DNA of 64,000 nt from Medicago truncatula (lineage: Eukaryota; Streptophyta; Magnoliopsida; Fabales; Fabaceae): assembly GCF_003473485.1 (NCBI RefSeq), contig NC_053045.1, forward strand, positions 41,520,494-41,584,493, written 5' to 3'. How positions within the stretch are numbered: the first letter of the stretch is position 1; every line of letters begins with the position of its first letter. Positions 32,303-44,895 of this stretch are shown in pieces. The notes under the pieces were generated by a model. The model made no database searches, was not told the origin of the DNA, and was given only the letters and a program-made list of their open reading frames with translations. The translations under genes and the position numbers were made by a program.

Positions 32303-35219
32303 ATGTCGTTCCTGCTACTTCTTCTGCCTCAACCTTCCACCGCCACAAGACTCTCTCCATTCACCATCTCCACGTCCACTATCTCCCTTAAACCCTTATC
32401 CACCCTTTCACCTCCACGCTCCATTCCAAACTCCACCCTTTCCATTTCCACCTCTCCACCACCAACACCTACAAATGCACCCCCTCCAAAGAAAGTTCTT
32501 CTTCCCATCGGTTTCGGCACCGAGGAAATGGAAGCAGTTATCTTAATCCACGTCCTCCGTCGTGCTGGTGCTCATGTCACCGTTGCTTCCGTTGAGCCTC
32601 AGCTTCAAGTTGAAGCTGCTAGTGGCACTAAATTAGTTGCTGATGCTTCTATTTCTGAGTGCTCTGATCAAATATTTGATCTTATCGCTTTACCGGGAGG
32701 AATGCCTGGTTCAGCAAGATTGAGAGATTGTGATGCCTTGAGAATAATCACATGTAAACAAGCTGAGGAAAATAGGTTATTTGGTGCTATTAATGCTGCT
32801 CCTGCTGTTACTCTTTTGCCTTGGGGACTTTTGAAGAGAAAGAAGGTGCTTTACTTTAGTTTTAGAGATATTGGAGTTTGATTTCGTGCATGTTTGGATT
32901 GACCGTGAGTTTGACAAAATTCTATTGCTTGTCAATTGTGATTCTGACAAACTCACTGTGAATATAAATATCTTTTTCTTTTTCTTTTTCTTTTTTTGTT
33001 ATGGTATTTGTATGGGGCTGATTTTTTCCAGTTTGTCTTGCAAGATAACATGTCACCCTGCATTTTTCCACAAGCTACCAACGTTTTGGGCTGTTAAGTC
33101 GAACATTCAGGTTTCAAATGGGCTTACAACAAGCCGTGGCCCGGGAACTGCTTACATGTTTGCTTTAACTTTGGTTGAACAGCTATTTGGGGAGTCTATT
33201 GCAAGGGAGGTTGCTGAATTCTTGGTAATTTGCTTTGTTATAATTGAATTTTATGCATTTTCGCGATAGGGAAGAAATGAATATTTAGGAATCACTTTTC
33301 AACTTAATAACCGGATTCACTTGCTGTTATTATGTGGTAAATTTGTAACCTTTGAACTGATGTGATAACGCATACACCGGAAGCCATAGTCTAGCTGGTC
33401 GAACAGAAGAGTCAAATAACTAACTACTTACTCTGTCATACTGAATTAGTTGAACTGGAGAGTTTACCAAGGGTGGAAAAGAAAAACCCAAAGGATTGAT
33501 TCAAAATGATGAATTTTGCTTGGAAACTAAAAAGCCTGTTTACTTTTTAATAACATTTTGTTTTTTTAAAACTGTAAAAGAAAATGGTGCGGGAAAAATT
33601 GATTTATATTGTCATATGTTTAGTGGTTGAAATGAAAATGAAAACAGGAAATATGGAAAATAAACAGAACCTGAAGTTTTTAAATCTGGATCCTAAGTTT
33701 TGGTGTTGATTTATGTCTGCAAGAATCAATATCTTTTACCGTTCTTTCTGATATCTGATGCATGTTGGAAAATCAGTTACACTATGCATCTGATCTAATG
33801 CTCTTTCTTCTTTTATGATAGTTGATGAGAACTGATGATGACAATGTATCTAAGAAGGAGTTTAATGAAATTGATTGGTCTGTTGGCCACCATCCCCCCA
33901 GTGTAGGTTACTGTCTTATATGTATAATTTGTTAAAACGTTGTTGTCCATGCTTCTGCAACGAGGATCTTACATGTATGTTATGCTAACCAGGTTCTCAT
34001 CCCAATCGCACATGGTTCTGAAGAGATTGAAGTAGTGACCCTAATAGATATTCTAAGGCGAGCAAAAGCTAATGTCGTAGTTGCTTCTGTTGAGAAAACT
34101 CTTGGAGTCATGGCTTCTCAAGGAACCAAAATTGTTGCTGATAAATTAATTAGTGATATTCAAGAGTCAGCACATGATTTGATTATTCTCCCGGTAATAT
34201 GAATTCATGAAAATAAATAAGTTGCTGCATTTTTTTGTCTGTGGTGTTGTTTTATGGTTTCTTTTGTTTTATTAATTTTGTATTCCATCAAAAAAGTTAG
34301 TTCTCATGTTCACAATCTAGTCTTTCAAGCTGCTGTTTCTTTGTGGTGGTATTGTAGATCTTACAACAAAATGTCTTTATGTTTGTATATTATGATATGA
34401 CTTGACGTGAACACCAACTCTCATGTTTGAAGCCACATTGCAGAATGAATGATTTTAGTTGATTTGTAAATTTTTATGCGTAGAACACCTTAAAAATAAA
34501 TGATATACAGCATATATGGATAAATTTGTCATCAAGCATTTGTAGGAAAAGAAAAGTGAAGAGATCTAGTAATGACTAAGAATCTCTTATAGTAGCTCTC
34601 ACTTAAATTGAAAATTAACTTGATCTCAACTTTTTTCAAAAACTCTTTCATCTAACCTCTTCATATCACCTATAAACTTATATTTCTGGGGGCCTTCAAA
34701 TTTTAGTCCTTATCTGAAGAATTAGACGATTCTTATTATTGTTCCACCCATCGTTCTTTGTTGCTAAGATTGTCGTGAAATTTCAGGGAGGAACTGCTGG
34801 CGCTGAAAGGCTAAGCAAGTCAAGAATTCTGAAGAAGCTTCTGAAAGAACAAAATTCAGCTGGAAGAATATACGGAGCCGTCTGCTCCTCACCTGCTATT
34901 CTACACAAACAAGGTTTACTAAAGGTATATGACACCCTTTTGTTACCATTGTGATTCTTGATCCAATTCTTTAGTGAAGCCTTACTGAAATCCTTTTCTG
35001 TTAAAGGACAAGAAGGCTACAGCTCATCCCTCTGCCCTAAACAAACTTAAAGACGGAGCAGTAAATGATGCCGTAGTAGTTATTGATGGCAAAGTGATTA
35101 CTAGTGAGGGACTTGCCACTGTAACTGATTTTGCATTGGCTATTGTGAGCAAGTTATTTGGTAATGGAAGAGCAAGAAGTGTAGCAGAAGGCCTTGTTTT
35201 TGAGTATCCTAGGAAATAG
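32303..35219 (+). CDS. DJ1C: Tandem two-domain DJ-1/PfpI family protein, plastid DJ-1C-like, 451 aa
   Basis: Six exons, all joined in phase 0: 32303-32845, 33045-33224, 33822-33902, 33993-34193, 34787-34924, 35007-35219. About 60 N-terminal residues are Ser/Thr/Pro-rich with almost no acids, as in plastid transit peptides. Domain one starts [17 protein letters not shown], has [11 protein letters not shown] and the elbow GAINAAPAV with Asn164 where DJ-1 has its nucleophilic Cys. Domain two starts [15 protein letters not shown], has [11 protein letters not shown] and the elbow [10 protein letters not shown] with Cys368. The arrangement matches Arabidopsis DJ-1C (At4g34020), reported as needed for chloroplast development and about 20 residues longer. 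The first coding exon runs into the intron as an open frame, but the GTGCTT donor at 32846 restores [15 protein letters not shown]. It is head to head with MCCB. Confidence 0.92.
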
Positions 35220-36543
35220 ACTACTAGAGCATGTGGTTTCAAGTACTTGTAGGTGTGATAGAAAAATTATAGGTAGTGTACCCCAGCCCAAGCTTGATTT
35301 GTTTTCAGGTGGTGTTAAATTTGTACCCCCTTTAACGCATCGTTTTGATTAGTTGAACGATGACAATCACCATCTCCACTGAATCTCATTTTTTGAGGGG
35401 TGGCTGCATAGGAAAAAGTTACCTGCAGGGTGTGCAAAATATAACAAGATTAGAATCATAGTTTCAGCTTGGTTGAACATTTGATGTAATTTCCATATTC
35501 TACAGAGTTGAAAATAGGCTGGGATCAATGTTGTGTGAAAATATCCATACCTCTGGTTGTTAAAAGGGACCGAGACTTGAGTTTAACGTCTGAACAATTA
35601 AAAATTACTCGAAAATAGCACACACCTGACACTGAAAATATGATTCAGGCTTACCAATTTACTCATACCTGATTTATGTTCAGATCACTGGACAGTTAGA
35701 GAATCTAACGTCAAGGTCTACAACTTTCTTCAAATCCTTCAAGCCACTTAGCAATAAGTATCTACAACTTTTTTCATCCATTGAACACATTTTTTTTATT
35801 TTTTTTTACCTTTTTATTGTTGGGCCAACTTTCTAATTTGTCGTTTTCAATGATTGATATATAATTGCTGGGTTCATTTCATTTTGTAAGTATCCATTTT
35901 TTCTTTGGTGTTTATCACAACACAGCAATTTCTGTCTTGTTTTTGTTCCCTTATTCGACTCCTTATCTTCGATCCCCCCACTCCCCAAATATACTTTTTA
36001 ATCTTGTAAAAAGTTTAGACGAAAAAGTTAGTTTAAATTTTGTTATTATATAAAAGTATAGAGTAAGATGGAGAGGAAGTATCAAAGAGAAACTTCAAGA
36101 TTTGGAACTTTAATCATACTAGCTGTCTAAAGTTTGTTAAGCAAATGATATCAATTATCGTTAATTATGTTTGGCGTGTTAAACAGAAAATAAATGGGAA
36201 CCCAAGTCCATTGATGAATATATGTAAAAACACAAATTTAATTGGTCGGAGAGGTGAGAAACATAAGACAGTCTTAAGTCTTAACAGGGCACAGGCAGGC
36301 TGGTCTAATCATCATTAGTATATACTTAATACAAGAAAATGACATTCAAGTAAATAAAATAGTTAATTACACAAGATGGAAGTTTAATACTTTAATTTAC
36401 AACTAAATGCTTCTAGTACCTAATACCTATACATATTAGCTACCATCCTGTCTAGTGTAAAATTGTAATCACTTCACACCTTACATACAATACTCCTGTC
36501 TTTGTGACATAATGGCTTCATTTTCTTAAACAACTCACATAAT
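35220..36543. other. Intergenic space between convergent DJ-1 and bZIP genes
   Basis: Includes both 3' UTRs and AT-rich sequence. An open frame at 35865-36053 has no domain. No repeat structure of note. Confidence 0.55.
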
Positions 36544-38010
36544 CTACCATGGACCTGTAAGTGTCCTTCTCAAGTATTTTATTTTATTTGTCCGCACCAG
36601 GTCCTCCTTACTTTTCTGCATTTCCATAAACTCTGCCTGTATCATACCAAATGTAGTCAGAATCTGTCAAAAAAACCTTATCGAACAAATTACCATTGAG
36701 GATGCAGTCGCAAAATGATGATCTAACATACCTGTTTCCTTTGTAATTCCTCGTTTACTTCCTTAAGTTTTGCAACTTCAGCCTCCAGTTCAACAGTGTA
36801 GGCCTTCCATTCAAAAGAAACAAATATTTAGAAGTTATGTACACTATAAGCCAATGCTTACAGCATTTTAATACTTTGAATAATTTCCTTAAGCTTATAA
36901 TCTTGTTGTACATTATATCTATATTGAAGGAAAATAATGAATGAACTTAACAAGCTTAATCATTCTGATCAGAGAAAAAGAACAGATAATTGAATTTTCT
37001 TCATATTGACAAGAATGCATAAATGACTAAAATGAAATGCTAACCTGCTTGCGAGCCCGTGACCTCGCAGCTGATTCTCTATTCTTTATCATTCTCTTCT
37101 GTCTCCTTTCAACACCTTTTTCTACAGGAACACACTTCCTCCCTCTGTTGATTGCATAAGGAACTGGTGACAGTAAAGAAGGATCTAAATTACGCTTTGT
37201 AATCAAATCCGGCGACATTTTACTTCCCGGAGAAGCAACAGGAGCTGTGATATTCGAGGCAGATAAACCAAGCGTTCCAACACCAGGACCTACACTTCTG
37301 CCATTGTTACCAAGTTGAGCATTGTTTAGCAAATGCATAGGAGAAGCAAATGCTACAGTTGTAGGTTTCGGGAAAAGTGGTGGCGGCCGTTGAGAGTGAT
37401 TCAAGTTAATTGAGGAAGGAGGAAGAGGAACGTGTTTCGGAACTAAGTTATTGTTGTCGCTCATATCCCCATTATTTCCATTTGGTTGTTGAAAGCCAAG
37501 TAGATTGGTGTTATTGTTTGACCTAGAAAAGTCACTAAACCATTCATTATTATTCGGTCTTTCGATTTGTTGAGCATGATTAGGCGTATCTTCTTTCACA
37601 ACACCAGCTCTCACCAAAAACTCCTCCAAAGTCACTTCACCTAATGTTGGTTGTCTTTGAGGCATAGATGAACCACTATCTTTCATCAAATCCCTCCAAA
37701 CTTCATCAACTTTTCTCTGACTAAGTGTCCTTGGCAATGTCAATGAGCCTTGTTTTTGCAAAGTACCACCATTTGGGTTGTTAGGTCCTTCTCCTACTCC
37801 TCCACCAGTTAGAGATGTCAAGGCTTGAGTCTCTTCAACATTCCATATGTTTTTCAAGAGTTCATCCATGTTCATTGATCCAAAATCTTTTCCAACTCCT
37901 CCAATGGTGCTTTGTAACTCATCAAAAGTGAGGGAGTATATTGAAGACTGGCTTGCTAGGTTAACACTTCCAGGTGTCTTCACACTCATTGCATCCCAAG
38001 CGAAGTTCAT
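36544..38010 (-). CDS. Group A bZIP transcription factor, ABF/AREB/ABI5-like, 376 aa
   Basis: Nuclear factor of the type that binds ABA-responsive elements. Coding exons 38010-37045, 36803-36732 and 36636-36544, all phase 0. The conserved group A blocks are in order: QSSIYSLTFDELQST (21-35), the TLPRTLSQRKVDEVWRDL block (91-108), PTLGEVTLEEFLVRAGVV (121-138), the basic region ERRQKRMIKNRESAARSRAR (301-320) followed by a short leucine zipper in exon 2, and the C-terminal LRRTLTGPW. The R/K-x-x-S/T sites in these blocks are SnRK2 targets in family members. The exon break right after RARKQ is the family's usual position. The protein is shorter than typical AREB1/ABF2 (about 416-433 aa), partly from a compact Asn-rich middle. 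Which ABF member it is cannot be settled by eye. Confidence 0.92.
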
Positions 38011-38485
38011 TTTGACCCCACTTTTAAAGACTTAAAGCAGAAGTATGGTCTTTACTTAAGCAATCTCTGTCTTAAATATTAATCTTGCTAAAGTAGATCA
38101 TGTGGTATTTTCAGTCAGGGTCCTTTGGAATGATTACCCTGTATTTAGATTTATAAACTTCAAATTATGGACAAATACGATAAATTAATTAATAAAGCTA
38201 CTAAAGCAGATAACTAATTTACTCCTTGAAATTCCAAACGCCACAAGTTATAGACACCAGTGTGTTGATTTGTCTACCGACATATGTACGGGATAAGCAT
38301 CTTTGAGAATGTTTGGGAGAGTTTATGGAAACAATTTATAATATGTATGTAAGCTACTTTGAACTTATATCCATAAATTTTTTAGGATAGCTCATGAAAC
38401 CAACTTAAAATTTACATAAAAATATTTTGAATTTATCTTTTTTCCTTTCTATAGAAATAACTTGTACACACTCTCCTATATGATA

Positions 38486-38766
38486 CTCCCTCCGTCCCAA
38501 ATTGTATGACGTTTTGAGCATTTCACACATATTAAAAAATGTAATTAATATTGTGTTGGAAAAAGATATTATAAGTTATTTTACAAAATTGTCCTTAATA
38601 AATGATATGGGAAAGATAAATGAAAGAATTGAAAGAAGAAAAAGTAATAAATAGTTAATGATATAATAGGAAAAGTAACATTAATGTTTCATTGGTATTA
38701 TAAAGTGACATACAATTTGGGACAAATATTTTTTCTAAAATAACATACAATTTGGAACGGAGGGAG
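38486..38766. mobile_element. Stowaway MITE, 281 bp
   Basis: Ends CTCCCTCCGTCCCAAATTG and CAATTTGGAACGGAGGGAG form an inverted repeat flanked by TA on both sides (38484-38485 and 38767-38768). This is the hallmark terminus and target of Tc1/mariner-derived Stowaway elements. It sits inside the inferred 5' UTR intron of the bZIP gene. Confidence 0.92.
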
Positions 38767-39111
38767 TAAACATTACGCTTAATTAAACCGTTTATTCAAG
38801 GAGGCATACAACTTCACAGTTCTATTTATATTCTCTTGATAGATTAGAAAATTTTTAAGCCTCTCAAAATAGATAGTACAAGAAGAAACAAAAGTACAAC
38901 CCCCTTTAACAACATTGGAGGGAAACAGATACATAAGAACCAATATAGTGAGTTTTAAATGGGTTTAGATCTCATCTCAAAAGTTAGCTTAAACGGAAAG
39001 GGATATTCAAACACATTTATACATCTAACTATTCAGGAACCTCACCAATGTGGGACTCTAAACAAACTACAAACAATTTCAATAGCGAAGAATAAAAACG
39101 AAAATGTTAAC

Positions 39112-39258
39112 AAATGCTCTTAGACATTGTTTAAGGAATCAAAAGAGGTAATTTTGTCTAAAAAGTGATATTTATTACTTGACAGTTGTTTGACTTATAT
39201 TTCTAAAACTAGAACAGAATTTCTTTTCTAGAAACTTTAAACAATGCTCTTAAAAGCA
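39112..39258. mobile_element. Possible small MITE
   Basis: ATGCTCTTAGACATTGTTTAA on the left is partly mirrored by TTTAAACAATGCTCTTAAAAGC on the right, enclosing about 150 bp of AT-rich sequence. No clear target duplication. Confidence 0.4.
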
Positions 39259-39890
39259 TCTGTTAGCTTTACCATGATAAAAAAAACTTGGCATAACATT
39301 CGAAAATAGTTATGCAGAATTAATTGAATCCACCAGCAGAAGTTCCAACAGTAAAAGTTTATAGTCAACAACCACCACCCATAGAGACAAGTGAGATCAA
39401 AACCTCATTTGTCTGTTATTATACTAAACTAAGATCCACAGATGAATTCACCCAAAAACACATAGAAATTTTGAAAAAACGTTATATACAAATTGGGTAA
39501 ATTAGAAATCTGATGTAGACATAGCATAATTTATCATCACCTTATCTGTTTAATGCTTTTTGAGTTATAAATCACATAAACTAAAAAATCTTCCCCGATG
39601 TGACACGATCGCTAATAAAAATTATCACTAGAACTAGAAGAGCGAGTGAATTATAAAAACTTTGTAAGATAAATAAATAATTAGGCATAAGGTAAGAAAG
39701 CCATAAAAGGAAAGAAGAAAAAAACGGCGGTGAGAACAATTACCTTAACTCACTCGTGTATGTTCGGTTCGGCAAAAACGTTGTTGTTGGACTTAGAAGA
39801 GTGTCGTGTCTGAACGATCTTCAGATTGGGGTGTATGGTGGAATCGACAAGTGTCTTTGAGTTTATAAGGAGAGACTCGGCAACCATATG

Positions 39891-42686
39891 AAGATATTTA
39901 ATTAATTAAAATTATTTTGAACCAATCATTTTTCAAAACGTGGAGTGAGATGAACCCTTGATGTGATGTGTAACCAATCAAATTTCAAAATGTGGAGAAA
40001 TCTAGAGCAACTACATTTTATTTTGATGCTTCTTTCCGACAACATTACATTGGTGCCCATCATTTAGATTTTTATTTGTACGTTTTTATTTTGTGACTGA
40101 ATTTCAGTACTATATGAACTTTTTTATTTTGATAATAATGTAACTTTTACTTTTATAGGTTTCCATTTTTCACCTCAATTGCAGCAGGAACCTAGGGCCA
40201 GTCCCACTTTTTATGGGATGAGGTAGGATAACATATTTTATTTGGTGATGGGACAGAATTGACGTAAGTTTAGGGTCACTTTTTCTTGTCTCCTTTTTGC
40301 AAGGTAAGGAAGTGGAAGATGTGCATTTTTGGTAATTTTGTTTTCGCCTTATATTCTCATTATCATTAGAAAGTTAAAAAGATGAAATGTATTTGGTCTT
40401 CATTTTGTATTACATTAAAGTTAAACTTCTTAATTTCTTTTTAAAATACAAAGTACTAACAATTATGGAGTTCAAATTTTAGTTTTTTAACTTATAAATG
40501 TTGGAGTATTTGTTTAAATTGTTTAAATATATTTTTCAATCACCCAAAAAAATTGGGATGAATCACATACTAAGTCACTCTCTCTTTAATATTGTTTGTG
40601 ACATTGTATAAAATTGTGCAAATAAAATATCAATCACAATTTTTTATGGATAAAACAATTCAATTACAATGGAAGAAAAGAGAAAACTCAGAAATGCTTC
40701 TAGTCTTAGTGTATGTTGGAATGAGATGCAAACACCCTTTATATAGTGCGAAAACCGAAATGGAAATAAAAAAGAACGTCTAAGATCGAATGACCGTTGA
40801 GAAACAGACTTCCTTGATCAAAACGACAATTAAACTGGACGTGAAATGTATTGGATCGTGGAGCGTGCACGTGGGCGTATGTTCGGCACACATTGGTGTG
40901 TATCAAACGCATGCATGCTGCAAAAGGTGTCGTGGTGATTATGTACAATGAAACCAAAAATTCTAAAAAATAATCAACAAATTAACGTTCTGTGTTCTTA
41001 AACAATAATACACCACATAGCTCATGCCCAACCGAGCCAACAATGGCACGCTCGCTCTTGTGGTGGTCATATTCATTGCATCATCTCTTGTTTAAAAAAT
41101 TGAATACCCCCTTAGGACACACCCCGACGAAGCATACTTCCACTATATAAACATTAATATTGTGTGTAATCTTCGATATGTGGAACTTCTAGGATTTTTT
41201 CAATTCACATACGCATACATTGTGTTCCAACAATCAATCTAAATGTTTGGTCCTTTAGTTACAAACGATATAAATGACTAAAGTGTCTAACATTTATAAG
41301 TTTCCAAAGTGTATGTATAATGTTTGTAATTTTAAGGGCTAAAGAAGAAGAAGAAAAAAATGTAATGATGTTACTTAAAAGATCAAATTTAAAGGAAAAA
41401 ATTTAGATAACCAAAGGAAACCTAAACATAACTTAAAGGACAAAATAACAAAATTTGAAAAATTATTTATTAAGTAAATAATATGAAAATTGATGATAGA
41501 GAAAATCACACCAAAAAACGAAAACCTATTTTAGGGTTCGTATAAAAATTACTACTTTTGTGTAGAGGATTAGGACTGATTCAACATATAATACACTATT
41601 CTGCATGATGAAATCTCTTAATATATCCTAAGACAATCTACGAAAACTTTAAGAGAGGTTTATACAGGAAAATCTAAGCCTATAAATTTAAACGACCTCG
41701 TCTTTTAGGTTAATTGACGCTTCTTGACTTCTATATTTTATTGAAAGTTGTCTTAATCCCTTTGAATTGAAACATGTTACTGTTATTGTGTTCGTTAAAA
41801 CTTCTATGAACATATCGTTTTTACGAGGACACTTCATCTGTTGTTTTTATGCCGGTGATATGAGTATACGGTGAAAATATTTTTTTATCCATTAAGAATT
41901 TCATTCAGGTTTTGACTATTATAATTAACTATTATTATTAAAATATAAACAAGAACCATAACTTCAAAAATTTGGTCTAGTAATAAAATGACAATTAAAT
42001 TAGAGGTTTCGAATTTGAGCTCCACTAGAGTATTTGAATGGAGAAAAATGTAAATCTATTTGTAAGCGCTATTTGAGTCGAATATATCTCCTTCCTTAGA
42101 CTTAGGCATCCTCTCGTCCAAAAGTCCACATTGACACATTAATTATTCGAACATGAAAAAAAACGCAAAATATAGTCTAATAGTAAAAAGACAGTTGAAT
42201 CTAGATGTCATGAGTTTAAGCTCTGTCATTTATCTTTAGATAGAGTTAAATGTAATTTCGTTCGAAGATCTTCTCTTCTTATAAAAAACAAATTGACCCT
42301 TACAATTTTCAAAGTCATATTAATTATATTTTATAATTATACCATCTAAGTAACAGTGCAATGCACAACTCTAAATTCAATATCTAATACTTTATGTTTT
42401 TGGTAATGATAACTATATCAATATTTGATTAACATAATATAGCAAAATAATATTTATTCTTTCTTTTTTGGTTACTATTCATTCTCCTTCTTGTAGAACA
42501 TATTCCTCAACGGGGGAGGCTTAACTTCATAAACATTGGTACCCATCGATGGCTCATTGAGTAGAGGTGTTACTTTAAGCATCTTTTCTCTCAATGGATT
42601 CCACATCATATCATGTTGAAATAATGAAATATAATTATATAAAATTATTGACGGTCTCTATTTAAGAAATTTTTTGAGGTACATTA
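39891..42686. other. Gene-free AT-rich stretch with possible SINE-like pieces
   Basis: No protein gene recognised. At about 41966-42060 and 42170-42245 two related phrases, GTCTA[G]TA.TAAAA.GACA.TT followed by ATTTGAGCTCC or GTTTAAGCTCTG, look like diverged copies of one short repeat, perhaps a SINE remnant. The rest is unstructured filler. Confidence 0.4.
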
Positions 42687-43318
42687 GACCATCTATAATG
42701 GGGGAGTCCTTCCTCTATTTGACATCATGCTAAATAGACACTACTATTGTGACACCAATTAATATGGTGTTTGTAAAGATTAGTGCTTTTATAGGCGCAC
42801 TCTCTCCTATTACTCATGCGTCCTATATATATAATTAATTCTATTTTTTTCTCTATTCTATTGTTGTATTATTTTAATATTAAAAATTAAATTATATATT
42901 AGTTGCAAGAGTAATATTTAATTGATTAACATTAAATTTTCAACTGAAACTTTTTTTAAAAAAACAAATAATTTACCCATCTAAATGCAAAAACAAAAAA
43001 AAAACATACAATGATTGGATTTAAACAAAAAAAATATTTTACCGTCATTTATTTTACATTGTTTTTTCAAGTTTAAATTTTTTTTAAATTTATAATTAAA
43101 TTACTTCAATATTTTAAAATTGTATAATTATGAATGAATATATAAATTATTGTTAAAATCTAATGATATAGAGTTATTTCAGGGGCTCAATTAATAATTA
43201 TTTTGAGGTGCTGGGTTGGAGAGATTGGATGTTTATTAAGTATTAATTATAAAACGAATGACTTGTACAGTCGGGACCTGTTTAAGCACCCAAATGGAGT
43301 GCTGCATTGTGGATGGTC
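42687..43318. mobile_element. PIF/Harbinger-type MITE, 632 bp
   Basis: The terminal inverted repeat GACCATCTATAATG on the left and CATTGTGGATGGTC on the right are flanked by TTA on both sides (42684-42686 and 43319-43321), the target of PIF/Harbinger elements. Non-coding interior. The right TTA is also the left flank of the large Harbinger element that follows. Confidence 0.85.
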
Positions 43319-43624
43319 TTAGACCATTTACAATAGTTGAAAATTTTCAATAACCCTCAACACCCACTTTTTCAATTCCCAACACTCCACATCATTTTCT
43401 CTATCTTAATTCAACACTCATTCAATTTTTACCTCTCCAATGGTTTTTTCATTCAACTCTCTATCCCACCACCTTTTATTTCTTATTCTTATTTAATTTT
43501 ATAATTTTGTTTTATAATTATATAAAATTACAATTATCAATTATAATTAAATTAAAATAAAGATACACTTAACATTTTTTTTTGTAAAAACAAAATTTAT
43601 TTAAATAATTTATTTTTATTTGAG

Positions 43625-44500
43625 GAAGTCTAATTGATTTGACGAAAGTTGGATAAGAAGGGTAGATACCATCATCTAGATAGTATGTCATATTATAGGG
43701 ACGTTGATTCACAAAGTAATTCACCCTTGGAGCCTTTCCATGTTCCACATCATCAAAGACTCGTGACCGGTCTAGAACGTTTATATCGTTCAACTTTCCT
43801 GGACATCCAAAAAAGGCATGTCAAATCCATAGATCATGAGATGCAACTTCTTTAAGAATAACTGTTGTGTTTCCCTTATCCCCCCCGGTGAATTGACCTT
43901 CACATGCTGTAGGATAATTTTTCCACTTCCAGTGCATGCAGTCAATACTCCCGATCATCCCTGGGAACCCCCACATTTCACTAACATGTAATATTCTTTG
44001 CAGGTCATCTTGGGTTGGTGCTCTCAAGTACACTTGCTCATACAGTCATATGATTCCTTTGCATAATCTAAGTAAGCACTCCAATGATGTACTACTTCCT
44101 ATTTTGATGTATTCATCGACCGCATCTGCTGCCACACCATATGCTAACATTCGCATTGATGTGGTACATTTTGCTAACGGTGATATACCTTCTTTATTGG
44201 CTGCATCAAATCGTTGGGCGAAGTAGTTATCACTACTTGAATGGTCTCCAACGATTCGAAGGAAAACATGTTTTTGCATCCGGTACCGACGACGAAACAT
44301 TGCATCGTCGTATGTACGCTCATTGGCAAAGCAGTCGTCAATTAGTCTTTGGTTTTCCGCTGCATGATCTCTATTTAAATATTTTCTAGTACGAGATGCA
44401 CTACCTTCCTCTAATTTTTTTCAACGCTGAATAAATCGGTTGACGATATAAGTGACTTCAACATCACGTTTTTGGAAGTAGGCTTCGATATCAAAAGGGT
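43625..44500 (-). pseudogene. Harbinger DDE transposase, broken
   Basis: Pieces in order on the minus strand: DPFDIEAYFQKRDVEVTYIV, FRRRYRMQKHVFLRIV, GISPLAKCTTSMRMLAYG, SSTSLECLLRLCKGII, GFPGMIGSIDCMHWKWKN (first Asp), NDINVLDRSRVFDDV (second Asp), NMTYYLDDGIYPSYPTFVKS (third Asp). The expected ending with the conserved Glu and the final helices is missing: recognisable sequence stops near 43625 and TE-end sequence follows. In-frame stops after FIQR, after KGII and after HDLWI interrupt it. All stretches are in correct order, so this is a decayed full gene and not a rearranged one. Confidence 0.85.
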
Positions 44501-44895
44501 CCAATGAGAGTTTTTTTTGAAGTAGATATGAATGAAATTTGTGTAGATATGAGTCCTTATATATAAGTAAATTGTGTGGTGGACACTGACGGATTCGAAA
44601 TAAGTTATTGTATTGTATTAAAGCAAACAATGGAGATAATTATTAAAGCAAGCAAATAGTATGTGAAATAATGGGCACACAGTGAGCATAATTATTAAAG
44701 CAAATAATATGTAAAATAAGTCACAGGGGACTGAACAACACTAGGGACTATCACTGAGGACTAGACAACACTGTCAATTATTAAAGTAAACATTGGAGAC
44801 TAGACAACACTAACAATTATTAAAGTAAACATTGGGAACTAGACAACACTGACAATTTTGACCGAATACCAACAAATATTTGATTGAAATTAATT

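Larger units (their letters stand above)
38011..39890 (-). other. 5' UTR intron and first exon of the bZIP gene (inferred)
   Basis: On the minus strand a donor GAGTTAAG|GTAATTGTT lies at about 39742, preceded by a GC-richer, UTR-like stretch to about 39880. An acceptor (TGCTTTAAG) is available about 15 bp upstream of the ATG, predicting a 5' UTR intron of about 1.7 kb. A long 5' UTR intron is common in group A bZIP genes. The exact acceptor is uncertain. Confidence 0.5.
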
